A program made the position numbers and the translations under genes. The notes under the pieces were generated by a model, which worked only from the letters and a program-made list of their open reading frames with translations, searched no databases and had not been told where the DNA came from. DNA of 64,000 nucleotides from Opisthocomus hoazin (taxonomy: Eukaryota > Chordata > Aves > Opisthocomiformes > Opisthocomidae), in NCBI RefSeq assembly GCF_030867145.1, contig NC_134434.1:124001-188000 (forward strand), written 5' to 3'. Each line of letters opens with the position of its first letter. The stretch's first letter is position 1. This document shows, in pieces, positions 1-11,400 of this stretch.

Positions 1-3000
1 CAGCTTGTCTCACCAGGCTATAAAGTCCCTCTACTAATTTATGCATGTTTACAATAACTTTTATGCAATATTTTTCAGTATTCTGTTGCTGTATGAAAGA
101 AATAGAGTGCCCTTGGGGAAGAAAATCGATGCAAAGGGCAAAACAAAACTGACTAGATATGCAGTATTTCTAAATGTCCAAAGCAAACTAGGAGAGGGAG
201 TGAAGGGAAATTATTTTCTGTCCATTTTCACTCACAGACAATATTACGAAGTGCTTGGAATACCAGAAGGTTCATTTTGAAACAGAGGAGTGATGTTTGC
301 ACTGGCCCTTATATAAATATGTATTGGTTTTATGTACTTCTTTTTCCTAATATTTGAAGTTAAAATCAACTTATTTATTGCTGAGAAAAGGTGCTGGATT
401 TTTTTATTGCACAGGTAAACACAGCAGCTTGGCAAGCGTATTCTGAATCACAGCCTGTTCCATCCTTTGTTCAGAGCAACGCGTGTTCAGAGCTGCATGA
501 CTGGGGTCCTATGAAAGGGTAACCTCCAACCTGAGCCCTGGGAAGTTGCACTGCCTTAACTAAAGCAGATCAACCCAGCGAGCAGAATGTATTTGTACTG
601 GTAGGCATAAGATGCCTTTACTGTAAAATAATTTGCACCATGCAGCGCAGCAGGCACTTCTGATTAATGCGGCAGAGCACGGCCCTTGCATTTGCTGCAT
701 CTTCCTCTGGACCACGGTTTTGGGTCCAAGCCAGGTCATCATTTGCCAGGTGTGGGTCAGATATAAAGATGTTACTATGCCAGAAGGAAAATACTATTAG
801 CGTTGTATCTATACAAGAGACTATACAGGTTATATTCTCCCATATTAACCCCTCCTCCACAAAACAAACAAAAAACTCCTGACAACAATATACCCTTATT
901 GCTACTAAACCACAAACACAGATCAAACATCCTCATTCCAGTTTCATTTTGCTCTTTGGATTGAGAATCCTTGCAAGCGTGTCAGCTCTGGTGGTGGCTT
1001 TGTGATCTGGATCCTGCTTGGTAGGATCTACACAGAGACCAGCAACTCCTGCTACACAGTCCACTATGCAGGCATCAGATGACTGTGGCTTTCAGTTACT
1101 GCCTCTGGATTGAAGCCAGAAGCCTAGCGGTGAAAAGCTCTTTATACCATTACCAATCCCCCGAGCCACCCAGTCCTTCTCCATTGCATACAGGTTTTTA
1201 GTGTTGTGCCTTAAGATCTGTTCTGGTTCTGAGTAACGTTCTTTGTGATGGGAGTCTTGACACTCCCCCTCTCATGAGGGGGAAAAAAAAAATGAGGAGG
1301 GAGTGTGAAACCTATTTTCAAACTCTGTTATGATTATCTGATGCAGCTAGTACTCTTGGAGTCTCTGGGGGAGAGACTTCAGTCCTGGGGAATGTCTGTC
1401 TTCGGTGAAGAGCAGGCTCCAGCCCGGTCAGTGCCAAGATCTTCAGTCCGTGCTGCTGGCTTAGCTTGGTGGTAGCCCTTGCACAGGAGTACTCGCACGC
1501 TGCCAGAGACCCTCACGGGGATGGCAGTGAAGCTTTCCGGGCTGTCTGCAGGCTGACTGGGCCAAAGTGCCCACACAGGTTGGTCTGGTCTTGAGTGTTT
1601 GCTCAGGACCATGCTTAATGGCAGCATAAATACACCCCCGGAGCGGGGAGAAGGTACAATCAGCGAGCCCCCATAGCATCTGCTCTCAGCTGGTTTCCAT
1701 CTGAACTATCCACCTAAAGAGTTAGAAGCTAAATTGTGCCATCTCTGCAGCTCCTGTCCTCCAGCTCAGCAAAGTGACACACTGTGATGTTATACCCGTG
1801 CAGATTTCTCTTCCAGTATCTTTTCTCTCAGACCCCTCACAAAGCACATCACGTAGGGCAGCCGCTTTTCCCCACAGAGACCTAGCTGCAGGATACTTAA
1901 CAGTAGCACACTGGTACCCAGCCCTCACGAAAGAAGGCTGTAAGCTGCTGATCCTGCAATAGCACCTCTAAGGATTTAGCGTCTTTAATGTTGATTGATG
2001 AATATTTCTGTTCCCATCTGAATCATTCCAACAGTTGTTTCAAGTGAATGTATTCATTCCCCTCCTTTTAACTATTGGGAGCTTCTTGCTTGGTCTGGGA
2101 GCAAGGAAGAGGGAATGAAAGGGTCTCTTCAAATTTGCTGTAGCTGCTCTCTTAAAAGAGAGCATTGACAGGGATTCTGCAGCTCTCGCGTGCAGCAAGG
2201 CTCCCCGAGGACTCGCACACGCAGCGAGACTGCGGGATCCATGTGGGCACTCCGGGAAGAGTGTGGCTATTCTCCTCCCCGCCGGGTGAGAGTCTCGTAT
2301 CTATTCCTAGCGTGGATCAACCAGGTGGCAGCATTCCCCTGCCAACATACCTTTGGTTTGGCTTACCTTGAAAGCTATGATGTTATATTATATTATGATG
2401 TCATTATATTTATTTCAACTTTCAGTGAAGATTCCTGGCAAACCTCCCAAGTCGGAATATCTTCTTTTTAATGGATCCAAGATCCAGCCAACATGGTGCA
2501 GATTACATTTATATAACACAACCCAAGTAAGGTGAACTGCTAGGGATTTTTTTAACAGCTGTTGATGTTACTAAATTAAGATTATTTCTCTGTTAAAACT
2601 ATGGAAGAGGAAAAACTTGTCCTGTGTTTATACAAACACTACTGCTCAAATTTCTAGCTGTGGTTATTTTTGTGATGACTCCATCATGCACTCATGCAAT
2701 CTCAAGAATTTTTCTTTGTGGTGGTATTTTGAAAAGGATAAAATTAATCAAATATATTTTTTCAGTTAAGTATGCGTGTGAGGATGCCACACTTTAATTG
2801 TATGTGTAACAAAGTTCTCCTAGTTTGTTCTTTTTCTTCACACTATCTGGACTAATTTTCAACGAGCTTATTACAAGCGTTTGGACAACTTACTCTGGTC
2901 TACTTTTTTATCCTTTTACCAACTGTGTTACTCCTAGCACTTTCAAATCAGCCTACAACATCACAACTTCCGTTAAAAGTCACATGCTTTTCCTGATAAA

Positions 3001-4780
3001 CAGAAGTATCAAGCATTTGAGAATGCTACATAAGATACTGTTCTGCACTGGCAAAAAAATAATGGCTCAGGCACTAAAGCCAGTACCATGAAGGAACCCC
3101 CCCTTGAACGTTGGGCCTTAGCTTTACTAGATTTCGCATAAGCCCATGGTGTGAGAGAACAAATCCTTCTGGACAAAGACTAACTGCTCTGATGAAGCAG
3201 ACGAAGTCCTGTACTCCTCATAAGGAACTGCAGCACATAGACTAAAGGACTCAACCGAGGTTATGCAGTTTATGGCGGATGTTGGAATGAATTTAAACTT
3301 CCAGTATTATGCTTTAAGACACTAAAATTGCAAAAGAAGAAACTGAAGGGTAACTAAAAGCAAAATTTCAATCTTTCCCTTCTTAATTGTTCCCACAGTG
3401 GTCTCTGTGAGGTCTTATGATGCCACTACCAAGATCAGCAAACAAAATTGGCTGTATTATGAATTGATTTAAATTTAAAAGAGCCGTAATTCAATTTTCC
3501 TTTAAAAGCATACTACAAAATCTAATATTAAAATGATTTGCATAGAAACATTCATCAGAAAGATGTTTTATTTGTTTGGCTTGAAACACTTCCACTACAA
3601 GCCAAACATTTCAACACTAGGGCAGGAGGACCAGAAAGTGAACCTGACCAGAAATTACAGTGAAAACTACTAGTTTATTTTTGGTCTAACAAAATTTAGT
3701 TACTTATTTAAAAAAAAAATATCTATCACGGGCCTTGCTGATGGTGAAACTTCATTTTTTTTAACCCAAAATATTCTTGTAAATTTATTAGTAACAGGAC
3801 ATTGTTAGTTGAGAAAGCCTGTATGTACATGCCTTACCAGTTACAATAACTCCCAGATTAAAAATAAGAGTGATATGGTGATAGATATTTAGACTATATT
3901 AACAACACACTTACTTTACACTCACATAACATCCACAAACACACACGCATCTCCGCACACATAAAAATCTACAACCTTTAAGCAGACAGCCAAAGGTGGT
4001 TTCCAGATGAAGTCTCTGTTTGCCCCATTGCTCGGATCGCAGACAGATAAATCACTCGGTGAGTCCCCTCGCTAAGTATTGGGAACACTACTTTAGTAAA
4101 GTTTGCTAATGGGGCAAAGGACCTTGTATTGTAATCCAGTGACATTTTCAACCTTCGGAGAACTTTTGTTGACATTCCCGAGTCCCTGGCTGCCATCCCA
4201 GCATGAATAGTTTCTGTTCACATAATTCTCGTGTTTACCAGTCATGAAAAACTCTTGCTTTTTGCCTTTTTTTTTTAAATAAACTTTTTTTTTTTCCAAG
4301 TGAAACTCTGTCTAAAAAAATATTGGCCCCAGGCATAGAAGGTTTTGCATAAATTCGTATGTGATGAATGGCTGATTTTAATGTTATTTGGGTATTTGTC
4401 AGAACCTAACAAATATACATGGTAATGGTGGTTCATAAACTTAAACATCTCAATATCCCCTTTCTTCTAGAAATAAATTACGTTTGTTTGCCCTGCCTGG
4501 AGTCCTAAGGTAGCCGACATTAGGAATATTTTAAATGTGATCATCCATCCAGCATGTCTTTCAGGCGCCACGAAGATTAAATGAAAGAATCATAAGATGA
4601 AGGTCTTTAACTTTTAATCCTTTTACAATGAACCCTTAGATAGACATGGGGGCAGGGTGCCTTCTATGTGAGTAATAATGCCTCTGTTCCTCTTCACTAG
4701 GTTAATGAATACCCTAAATGCCCCAAGATCTGATTTTCCCTCCCCCCCCCCCCAACTACTGAAATTAGAAGCAAAGGGAC
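1..4780. other. Non-coding flank beyond the 3' end of NOG
   Basis: I see no convincing exon here on either strand. Open frames are short and have no paired splice sites or recognisable protein. The sequence is mostly AT-rich unique DNA. It includes a short imperfect hairpin at 1258-1318, A/T runs near 4270-4300 and a C run at about 4743-4754. In vertebrate synteny the next gene in this direction would be the C17orf67/DGKE group, but none of it is recognisable here. Confidence 0.6.
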
Positions 4781-4800
4781 GGGCGGTAAAACGCGGGGGG

Positions 4801-4812
4801 ATGAATATGCAT
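4801..4812. promoter_or_regulatory. POU-dimer (MORE-like) site
   Basis: The sequence ATGAATATGCAT differs by one base from the palindromic MORE element ATGCATATGCAT, which binds dimers of Oct/POU factors. It lies at the edge of the CpG island downstream of NOG. The match is seen directly; any function is inferred. Confidence 0.3.
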
Positions 4813-4959
4813 TCGGAGATAGGCGAGCTAAGCGTTAGAGAAAGCAGGGCTGGGCTGTGTCAATGAAAGACCCACGGGTTTAAAATAATTAGCATAGATT
4901 CCCTCAGAGCTGGGGAGGGGAAAAGAAAAAAAGGAGTTTTTTGACTCCAGGATAACCGA

Positions 4960-5720
4960 GGAGCAGACTCCCGGCGCTGTCCGCAGGGCGCCGGGATCGG
5001 CGCGGAGCTGGCCGCCGGCGCTCGCAGCACTCAGACGCCTCGCTAACGGCGGCGGGGCCTGACGCAGCCGCGGGACAGTTCCGCGCCCCTGGGAGCGCAG
5101 CGCGGCCCGGGGCCGCTCCCGTGCCGCTGCCCGGAGCGCAGCGCTGGGGGCGGGCAGCCCCGCGGCCGGCGCCCGGGGGAAGCGGGCGGAGCGGCGCCGC
5201 GGGCCCCGCGGAGGGCGGGCCGGGCCGGGCGGGGCGGGGCGGCCGCGGGACACCGGGCACCACCGGGGAGCCGCGCTGCGGCGAAGGGGGGGGCCGCGCT
5301 GCCTGCCCTGCCCGGCGGGAGGGGGCGGGAGGGGGCTGGGGGGGGCGTCGAGCGGTATCGGGGCGGCGAGGGGCTGTCGGAGGACCTGCGCTGAGCCCGC
5401 CGCGCCCCAGGGTCGGGTTTCAGCCCTGTCCACCGCGGCGGTAGGTGTGAAGGACGCGTGTCCCGGGGTAAATGAAACGTCAGGCGGCTCAACAACAACA
5501 ACAACAAAACCCCCATCAAACCCCGGGGCCGCTGCCACCGGGCGCGCCCTGCCCGCACGGCTCCGCGCCGGGACCGCGCACCCCACGCGCCGCGGAGTGG
5601 GTGCCGGGGATCCCCTCCCGCGAGGCGTGAGCAGGACCCCCCCGCCCCCCGCCGCCGCGGGGAACGCGGAGGGGGGAGCAGAACGGGCCCCGACGGCGGG
5701 CGAAGCAAGGAGCGACCGGA
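4960..5720. promoter_or_regulatory. CpG island just downstream of NOG
   Basis: This is a block of very high GC with dense CpG and several GGGCGG/CCGCCC-type boxes, between AT-rich sequence at 4,900 and the end of the NOG 3' UTR near 5,735. Long frames run through it on both strands, but they are stop-poor because of composition and encode only Pro/Arg/Ala/Gly-rich sequence. I read it as a CpG island, possibly a promoter or developmental-gene island, not as coding DNA. An (AAC)n tract occupies about 5491-5507. Confidence 0.65.
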
Positions 5721-5734
5721 GTCCGAGCGGCTCG

Positions 5735-6343
5735 TGTTTCAGTGGTTGACTTTAATTCTGCACTGCACTTTGACTACAGGGATATAAAGAATAAATAGCA
5801 GATACTCTTCATTTACATGGGATTAAGTCATTCAAACCGTTCTCTCTATTTACAATAACATTGTGCTCTAGGCGTTTATTCTTTAAAGCCTGTCAGGAAA
5901 AAGACACACCCCCCCCCACTCACACACGCTTTCCGTATAATGGAAAATAGCTTTAATACGTTTTCTTATCAAAAAGTTTGGTTTGTATTTTTTAATCCTT
6001 TTATTAAAAAAACCCAACAAAAAACAACAAAAACCCCTTACTTCGCCAAAGCAAAGCAACTTCTCTCTGGAATATAAATACCAAAAAAAAAAAAAAAAAA
6101 AAGATACATTAGCAACGATCAGGGTAATAGTCTTAGAAATACAGTAGACGCTGATTATTTCACGTATAATACTGACCTTTTAATAGTATATTAAAACGGT
6201 GCCATATATACACACAATATACATTCTCCTACACGTTACAGTGCATTACAACGTTAACCAGAAAGCAAATGTCTCTTATTTCTGTTGCAGCAGAGGTCCA
6301 CGTGAGCCCGCCGAGCAGGGGCGAGCCGAGGGCAGCGCCGGCC
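5735..6343 (-). other. NOG: NOG 3' untranslated region
   Basis: This is the sequence after the noggin stop codon on the minus strand. It is AT-rich and carries a T20 tract (A20 on + at 6083-6102) and AUUUA-type elements (about 5790). Possible poly(A) signals on the minus strand are AATAAA at 6005-6000 and 5880-5875, and ATTAAA at 5756-5751. The last would end the message right at the border of the CpG island and give a 3' UTR of about 600 nt. Which signal is used cannot be decided from sequence. Confidence 0.5.
5751..5756 (-). terminator. NOG: Candidate NOG poly(A) signal (ATTAAA)
   Basis: This ATTAAA hexamer is the most distal of three candidate polyadenylation hexamers after the NOG stop codon. 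The others are AATAAA at 5880-5875 and 6005-6000. It is favoured only because the UTR-like sequence ends here. Confidence 0.3.
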
Positions 6344-7015
6344 CTAGCAGGAGCACTTGCACTCCGAAATGATGGGGTACTGGATGGGTATCCATGTGCA
6401 CCGCTGCCCTCCCCGGCGCTGGCACCTCCACCTCAGGATCGTTAAATGCACGGACTTGGCAGGTTTGCAAACCATGCCTTCGGGGACCGAACAAGACCTT
6501 TTACTGTAGCAGCTGCCCACTTTGACATACCGGGGCCAAAAGCGGCTGCCGAGATCGTTCCACGTGTATAGGACCGGGCAGAAGGTCTGGGACCAGAGCC
6601 ACATCTGCAGCTTCCTGCGCAGCTTCTTGCTCAGCCTGTGCTTCTTGCCCGGCTGCAGCCCGTCGTAGAACTCCAGCCCTTTGATTTCGCTCGGCATCGC
6701 TCCCGAGGGTCTCTGCCTGAGCAGCAAGTCCAGCTCAGCCAGATCGTCCACTCCCAGCCGGTCCTCGGGCGCAGAAATAGCCATAAAGTTAGGGTCGAAG
6801 TGTCCGCCCATGAGGTTCCTTAGCAAGGTCTCGTTAAGATCCTTCTCCTTGGGGTCAAAGATAGGGTCCGGGTGCTCGATTAGATCCACCAAGGGCAAGT
6901 TGTCGCTGGGAGCCGGTCGGATGTGCAGATAGTGCTGGCAGGCGCCCTGCTCTAGCCGGAGACCCAGCAGAACCACCAAGGCGTATATAGTCACAAGGCA
7001 CTGGGAATGATCCAT
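6344..7015 (-). CDS. NOG: Noggin, secreted BMP antagonist
   Basis: This is a complete single-exon gene of 223 codons plus stop, as expected for the intronless vertebrate noggin gene. Noggin is a secreted, disulfide-linked homodimer that binds BMP/GDF ligands (BMP2, 4, 7, GDF5/6) and blocks receptor access. It patterns neural tissue, somites, joints and limbs. Residues 1-25 form a signal peptide, with mature protein starting near [10 protein letters not shown]. Residues 26-50 are the N-terminal ligand-blocking clip. NET at 61-63 is the N-glycosylation site. Residues 123-137 are the basic heparan-sulfate-binding stretch ([15 protein letters not shown]). The C-terminal cystine knot has nine cysteines (146, 169, 175, 183, 198, 206, 219, 221, 223) and ends in CKCSC. 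The start was set at the ATG giving MDHSQCLVT, which is followed at once by the signal peptide. A second in-frame ATG lies 24 codons upstream at 7087, beyond a C22 tract, and would add an unusual proline run. Its like-directed neighbour is ANKFN1. Confidence 0.98.
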   Translation of the reverse strand: MDHSQCLVTIYALVVLLGLRLEQGACQHYLHIRPAPSDNLPLVDLIEHPDPIFDPKEKDLNETLLRNLMGGHFDPNFMAISAPEDRLGVDDLAELDLLLRQRPSGAMPSEIKGLEFYDGLQPGKKHRLSKKLRRKLQMWLWSQTFCPVLYTWNDLGSRFWPRYVKVGSCYSKRSCSVPEGMVCKPAKSVHLTILRWRCQRRGGQRCTWIPIQYPIISECKCSC

Positions 7016-7480
7016 CCTTGGGAGACCGGTGGGGGGGGGGGGGGGGGGGGGGCTGGATTCACCAAACAGCAGGGGAAGAAGGTGCAAGCAAATACATCAG
7101 AAAACTTGTACGGGGATATCCAAAATCGCTCGTCTTTAAGGGGGATCACCTCCGCTCCCCGCACCACCAGCAAAGATAGCCCCCTAATACGCCCGGAGAA
7201 CAAGCCCCCTGCAAACACTCTCTCTTGCAGGCTTCTCTAGAAAATTTCTCCTGGTGGAGCCGCTCCAAAATTCTGCTGCTGCTTCTTTTCCCCCTCCCCG
7301 GGAAAGGGAGATGCCCCTTTTTTTTGCAAATTCTGCTTGCCGCGGCTGCTCCTCGTTGTCCGCCCGTGCGTAGGGAAGCAGTCGCCGCCGGCTCTTCCTC
7401 CCCGCTCCCCTCCGCCGCTTGCAAAGCAGCCTCCTCAGCAGCAACGGCAGCCGCGCACGTTGGCACCAGTTTGTCTGCTT
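7016..7480 (-). promoter_or_regulatory. NOG: NOG 5' leader and probable core promoter
   Basis: This is GC-rich sequence directly upstream of the noggin start. A TATA-like TTTAAA at 7503-7498 (minus strand) would place a transcription start near 7470 and give a leader of about 450 nt. The leader contains a C22 tract on the coding strand (7052-7031) only 15 nt before the start codon, and an in-frame upstream ATG at 7087. The transcription start is an inference. Confidence 0.4.
7031..7052. repeat. Mononucleotide G22/C22 tract
   Basis: There are 22 consecutive G on the + strand, so a C22 run in the noggin leader that ends 15 nt before the start codon. Such a tract is prone to length change and to sequencing error, and could form a quadruplex or i-motif. 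Confidence 0.95.
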
Positions 7481-8420
7481 TGCGAGGACCCAAAGCCTTT
7501 AAATTTCCTGCACTTTCAGCTTCATCTCCATGGAAACCACAGACTCTCTCCTAACCCACCCCACCCCCCTGAAAAAAAAAAACCCAACCTCCCCCCCCCC
7601 CCCACAACCCCCACTCCCACAAAAGTCCGGGAGAGCGCGGCTCCCCCTTCCCACCCCGCAGACACGCTCTGGTGGGAAGGCTCAGGCGGGAGCCGCCGCT
7701 GCCTCCCCCCGCCTCCCGCACGCCGCCGCTCACGCCAGCCCCGCCGCGCCCCGGGAGATGCCGCTCCCGCCGGGGCAGCTGCCGGCCGGCCCGCTCCGCC
7801 CGCCCCGCCGCAACGCTCCTGGGCCGGCGGCCGCTCGCCCGGCCTCGCCGCTCACCCCATGGGCGCAGCCCGCCCCGCAGCGCGGCCGCGCGCTGCGCTG
7901 GCTCCCGCGCCCTCCCGCCGCTGCCCCGCCGCCGGGGGCTGCCCGCCCGGCTCCGCACACGGGCCCGCGGGGCCCCGGCGGCCGCTTCCCGGCCCGAGCG
8001 GGCCCTCTGCTGGCGGCGCCGCGCCGGGGCCGGGGCCGGGGCCGGGGGCTGCCCGCGGCGGGCGGCGGGCCGGCGCGTCTGCCGCGTTCCGAGGGGCTCG
8101 CAGAAACCCCCGGGACCGGCTCTTCCCCTGCGGAGGCAGGCGGGAGCGGCAGCTCCGTGCGCACGGCGGGCTGGGAGGAGCGGCCTCCCGCGGGCAGCGC
8201 CCGGACCGCGGGGGCTGCCGCCGAGCTGGGCCCTCCGGCTGGAGCCCGCGGGAGCAGCCCGGCGGCCCCGCTGCCCCGGCGGTCTGCCCGGACGGGCGGC
8301 GGTGCCGGAGCGCTCCCTCGGCGGTGTGCTGGGGAGCTCTCTAGGACTTCTCCAGCAGAAACGCGACTTCAGCTGCGTTGGCGATCCGCACGGAAGGGAC
8401 GGACGGTCCGCCTCGGTAGC
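7330..8420. promoter_or_regulatory. NOG: CpG island at the NOG promoter
   Basis: This is a GC- and CpG-dense block of about 1.1 kb upstream of noggin. It contains many GGCGGG/CCCGCC boxes, a C13 run at 7591-7603 and about 3.7 copies of GGGGCC at 8026-8048. Frames of 280-350 codons cross it on both strands. They overlap one another, are Pro/Arg/Ala/Gly-rich, show no domain and arise because GC-rich DNA lacks stop codons. CpG-island promoters are usual for developmental signalling genes such as NOG. Confidence 0.75.
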
Positions 8421-8429
8421 ACACACATA

Positions 8430-11400
8430 CAGCAATTTAGCAGTCTGGTGCCGGATCCTGCTCCCACCGCAGCACTGCCGGCTCCCAGGGACCACGGGTG
8501 ACCGGTCCGTGACGGCGTGAGCAAAACGTCCCGCAGGGCTTGAACCCCGCTCCTGCAGGCTGCAGGCACTTAGGAGCCGAGGTCTGGCGGGACCGAAGCT
8601 TAGCCGTGTCACCTATGTTAGTTATGCATTTGCTTAAATGTTAACCTGCAAATTTAGGTTCATTATGAAAGTAATATATAGGTCGTATTGCCCAGGTTGA
8701 GTGTTTTTTTCCTAAAAATTAACTGTATTTTTTCAACTATTTTCACTCCCTAAGTTAAATTTAAAACAACTTCTATTTTGCTTCATTCCTGAGCATGCAG
8801 GGCATTTTATAAATGATACACAACTGAAATAAACAACATGAAAAAGATGGAAAAGTGACCCTAGCTCTACTCTGAAAAAGAAGCCTTGCAGTGACACTTG
8901 CTACTACAACATCAAGGATCTGCTGGAGCTTTACAGGATATTTTTTTCACCTGGAAGTTTAGGTCTCCGCCTTCATCTGGAACCTGATAAGCCTTCATTG
9001 CTGAAACATGGCATACAAGTTGTCCTCAAAAATAAGTGAGAAGCCACATCTCTTATCTTTCAAAACAAAATTCCCCAAAATTCAAGAGTGGAATCTTCAT
9101 CAGGAACTGAAGTCAGACACCCTGCTGAATTTAGGACTTCACTGGATACGACTTTGATGCTCAACTGAGTATGAGTGGGACACGGAGGTGCTAAGGTCTG
9201 CACAGACCCAGCAAACGAGCTCAGACACGAGCTGCTTCTGGTGCAGGTTCTCACTGAGGTCTGGGCCTGTTCGTGCCCCATGGTTCCACTCCTGCCTCCT
9301 GGGATTCAGCCTGCCGAAGCTGCTCCTCTGTCTCTGAGCTGAGCTGGAGAGGGTCTGCTCACCCCTCCTTTGTTCCCACACCCCATTTTTTTCCCACCCT
9401 GCAGGACAAGTTGCTTCTTGGCACACAGGAGCATCTGCCCGCACTCACATCAGCTGATCCGTGGCTTCTGGGAAGGGTCGATGTGACTGGTTCCAGCAGA
9501 AAGCAGCTGAGAGGATGGCTGAGGAATTCTAGTAAGGTGTCACTGTTCTTATGGGGGTACCTCTCCGTCCCTTTCTTTCTCTCTCCTCACTACCTTTCTA
9601 CCTCCAGCCAACGTCACCTGTAAGTCACTGCAAATATTTTTTAATTTGCTTTTAAACCACCTTGTTTAAACACAAAGGCACAAATAACAATACTAGGTTA
9701 AAATAAGTGTTTTGAACAGAAAGCAAAAATTCAGAAGTTATACCTAATGTCTTGTATTTCTTCTTTAACAATAAATTCAGTTGTACTCAGCTGGTATTCG
9801 AAAGCAATTCTTTAACTACCAGTCTCTAAGCCTAAGAATAAAGCCTGTAAGGCTTATGTCCTGTCCATTTCACACCAGGTGTGTGTTGAAGATTCTGCCT
9901 TCAAAACTGTGATCCTAAGCAAGCACTCAAAGACCTTTCTCTGCTGAACTGAGTTACCGGTAGGAGGAAAGGTTTTCTGGAACGAGACAGGTTCAGCTGG
10001 ACTGCCGCTTTAAGGTACAGAGATTTCTTCTGAGCAGAGTAGGCTGGGGCTCGGTAATTCCACAAGCGCGGGTGTCCCTGCCTCGGGTGCACTGGGCTCC
10101 TGGCAAGGCCCTGACAGCTCGAGGGATGCAGAAGTGGCAGAAGTCACTTGTGGCCCAAGAATTTCTTGGTGGAATGGCTGATAGCAGGACTGGGGAAGAG
10201 CTGCCAGTAGCAGCTTTGCCAGAAGCCTCTGGGTCAGAGGGAAAAGAGATTTGGATTCCCACCAGGTTGGTTTATTTCAGGGTTTGCTGAAAACAGCAGT
10301 AAATGAAACCTAGAGGTAAAGTGCCTGATCTAGGCTCTGTGTGTGATGCCAGCCCTTCCTGGGATAGGGAGAGAGGCCAGCAGCTCACAGAGGCCTTAGC
10401 TGGTCACTCTACTGGCAATGGTGCATGAAGCAGAAGAGAAAACAACTCCCTTCACCTCAGCTTTATTGGTTCTGGAGTACTGTCAGTGGTAAAAATGTGT
10501 TTTTTTCAGTAGACAAAGCAAACACAACCTTCAAGGCACACAGGAAGCCAATGTGGGCAAGAGTAAGATGCCACTTCTGCAGGGTCACATCTCTGATGAG
10601 GAGAGAAGAGGTATGCAGCCTGCACTGCTCTGCCTATGACTCTGGAGGCACAGCTCTGAAAACACATTATGTAAGAATCTGATTTCAGTCCACAACAGCA
10701 AGAATTCAGAATAGATTTGTTTCCCACTAAATCTACTCACACAAAATGGCATAACCTCCTTCACCCAACCAGGTGCTCCGGGACATCCCCCTGAATGCAG
10801 CCCATGGTGTCGAAGCAGTCTGGTCTATGAGCGGTGGTCTCAAGCTCAATGCACGCACCACTCTAAAACAAGGAAAGGAATCTCACAGAACGTAATAAAC
10901 CACGACAAAACTGGGATGAGGAAGAACTATGCCAGGCGTGCTCAGATGAGCTGAGCCTTCCTTAGGGGTGGAAGTTTCCTTGCAACTATTCTTGTTTCCC
11001 TTACACTTAAAGATTATTTAAATCATGATCTCATTCATGATCTCATTGCCTTTCACTTCTGATTTTTAAAAATCCATTGGCATGAAACAATGATTGTTTG
11101 TCAAAGAAAGGAAAACCAACAACATAACCAAATGAGTCCTCTGCCCAGCTCTGATGCAAATTTCTCATACGGCTTTAGGCAATAAATTTCATAGCTTTGT
11201 GCTTTCCTTATTTCTGGAGCAGGATTGCTAATCCTTGCCTCTTTCATGGAGATGTTGGAGAGTTTGATTAGATGCTACCAGTAAATCTATATCAATGCAG
11301 AGGGAAGAGTCCAGTGTTTTACTAAAATTACAGAGGAAACCTGTGACTGGTAGAGCAGACAACTGAGTTAAAATCACTTACATTTTAGTCTTAGGTCCTA

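Noticed and set aside
41-280. 79-codon + strand frame at the left edge
   Set aside because: Short, AT-rich and without homology or splice sites.
4828-5708. Long open frames (about 220-250 codons) on the minus strand in the island past NOG
   Set aside because: The sequence is very GC-rich, the frames overlap on both strands and the products are Pro/Arg/Ala/Gly-rich with no domain. Stop-poor composition explains them.
7337-8612. Frames of 280-353 codons on both strands upstream of NOG
   Set aside because: Several frames are open at once in a CpG island, and none shows a recognisable protein or a clear coding bias.
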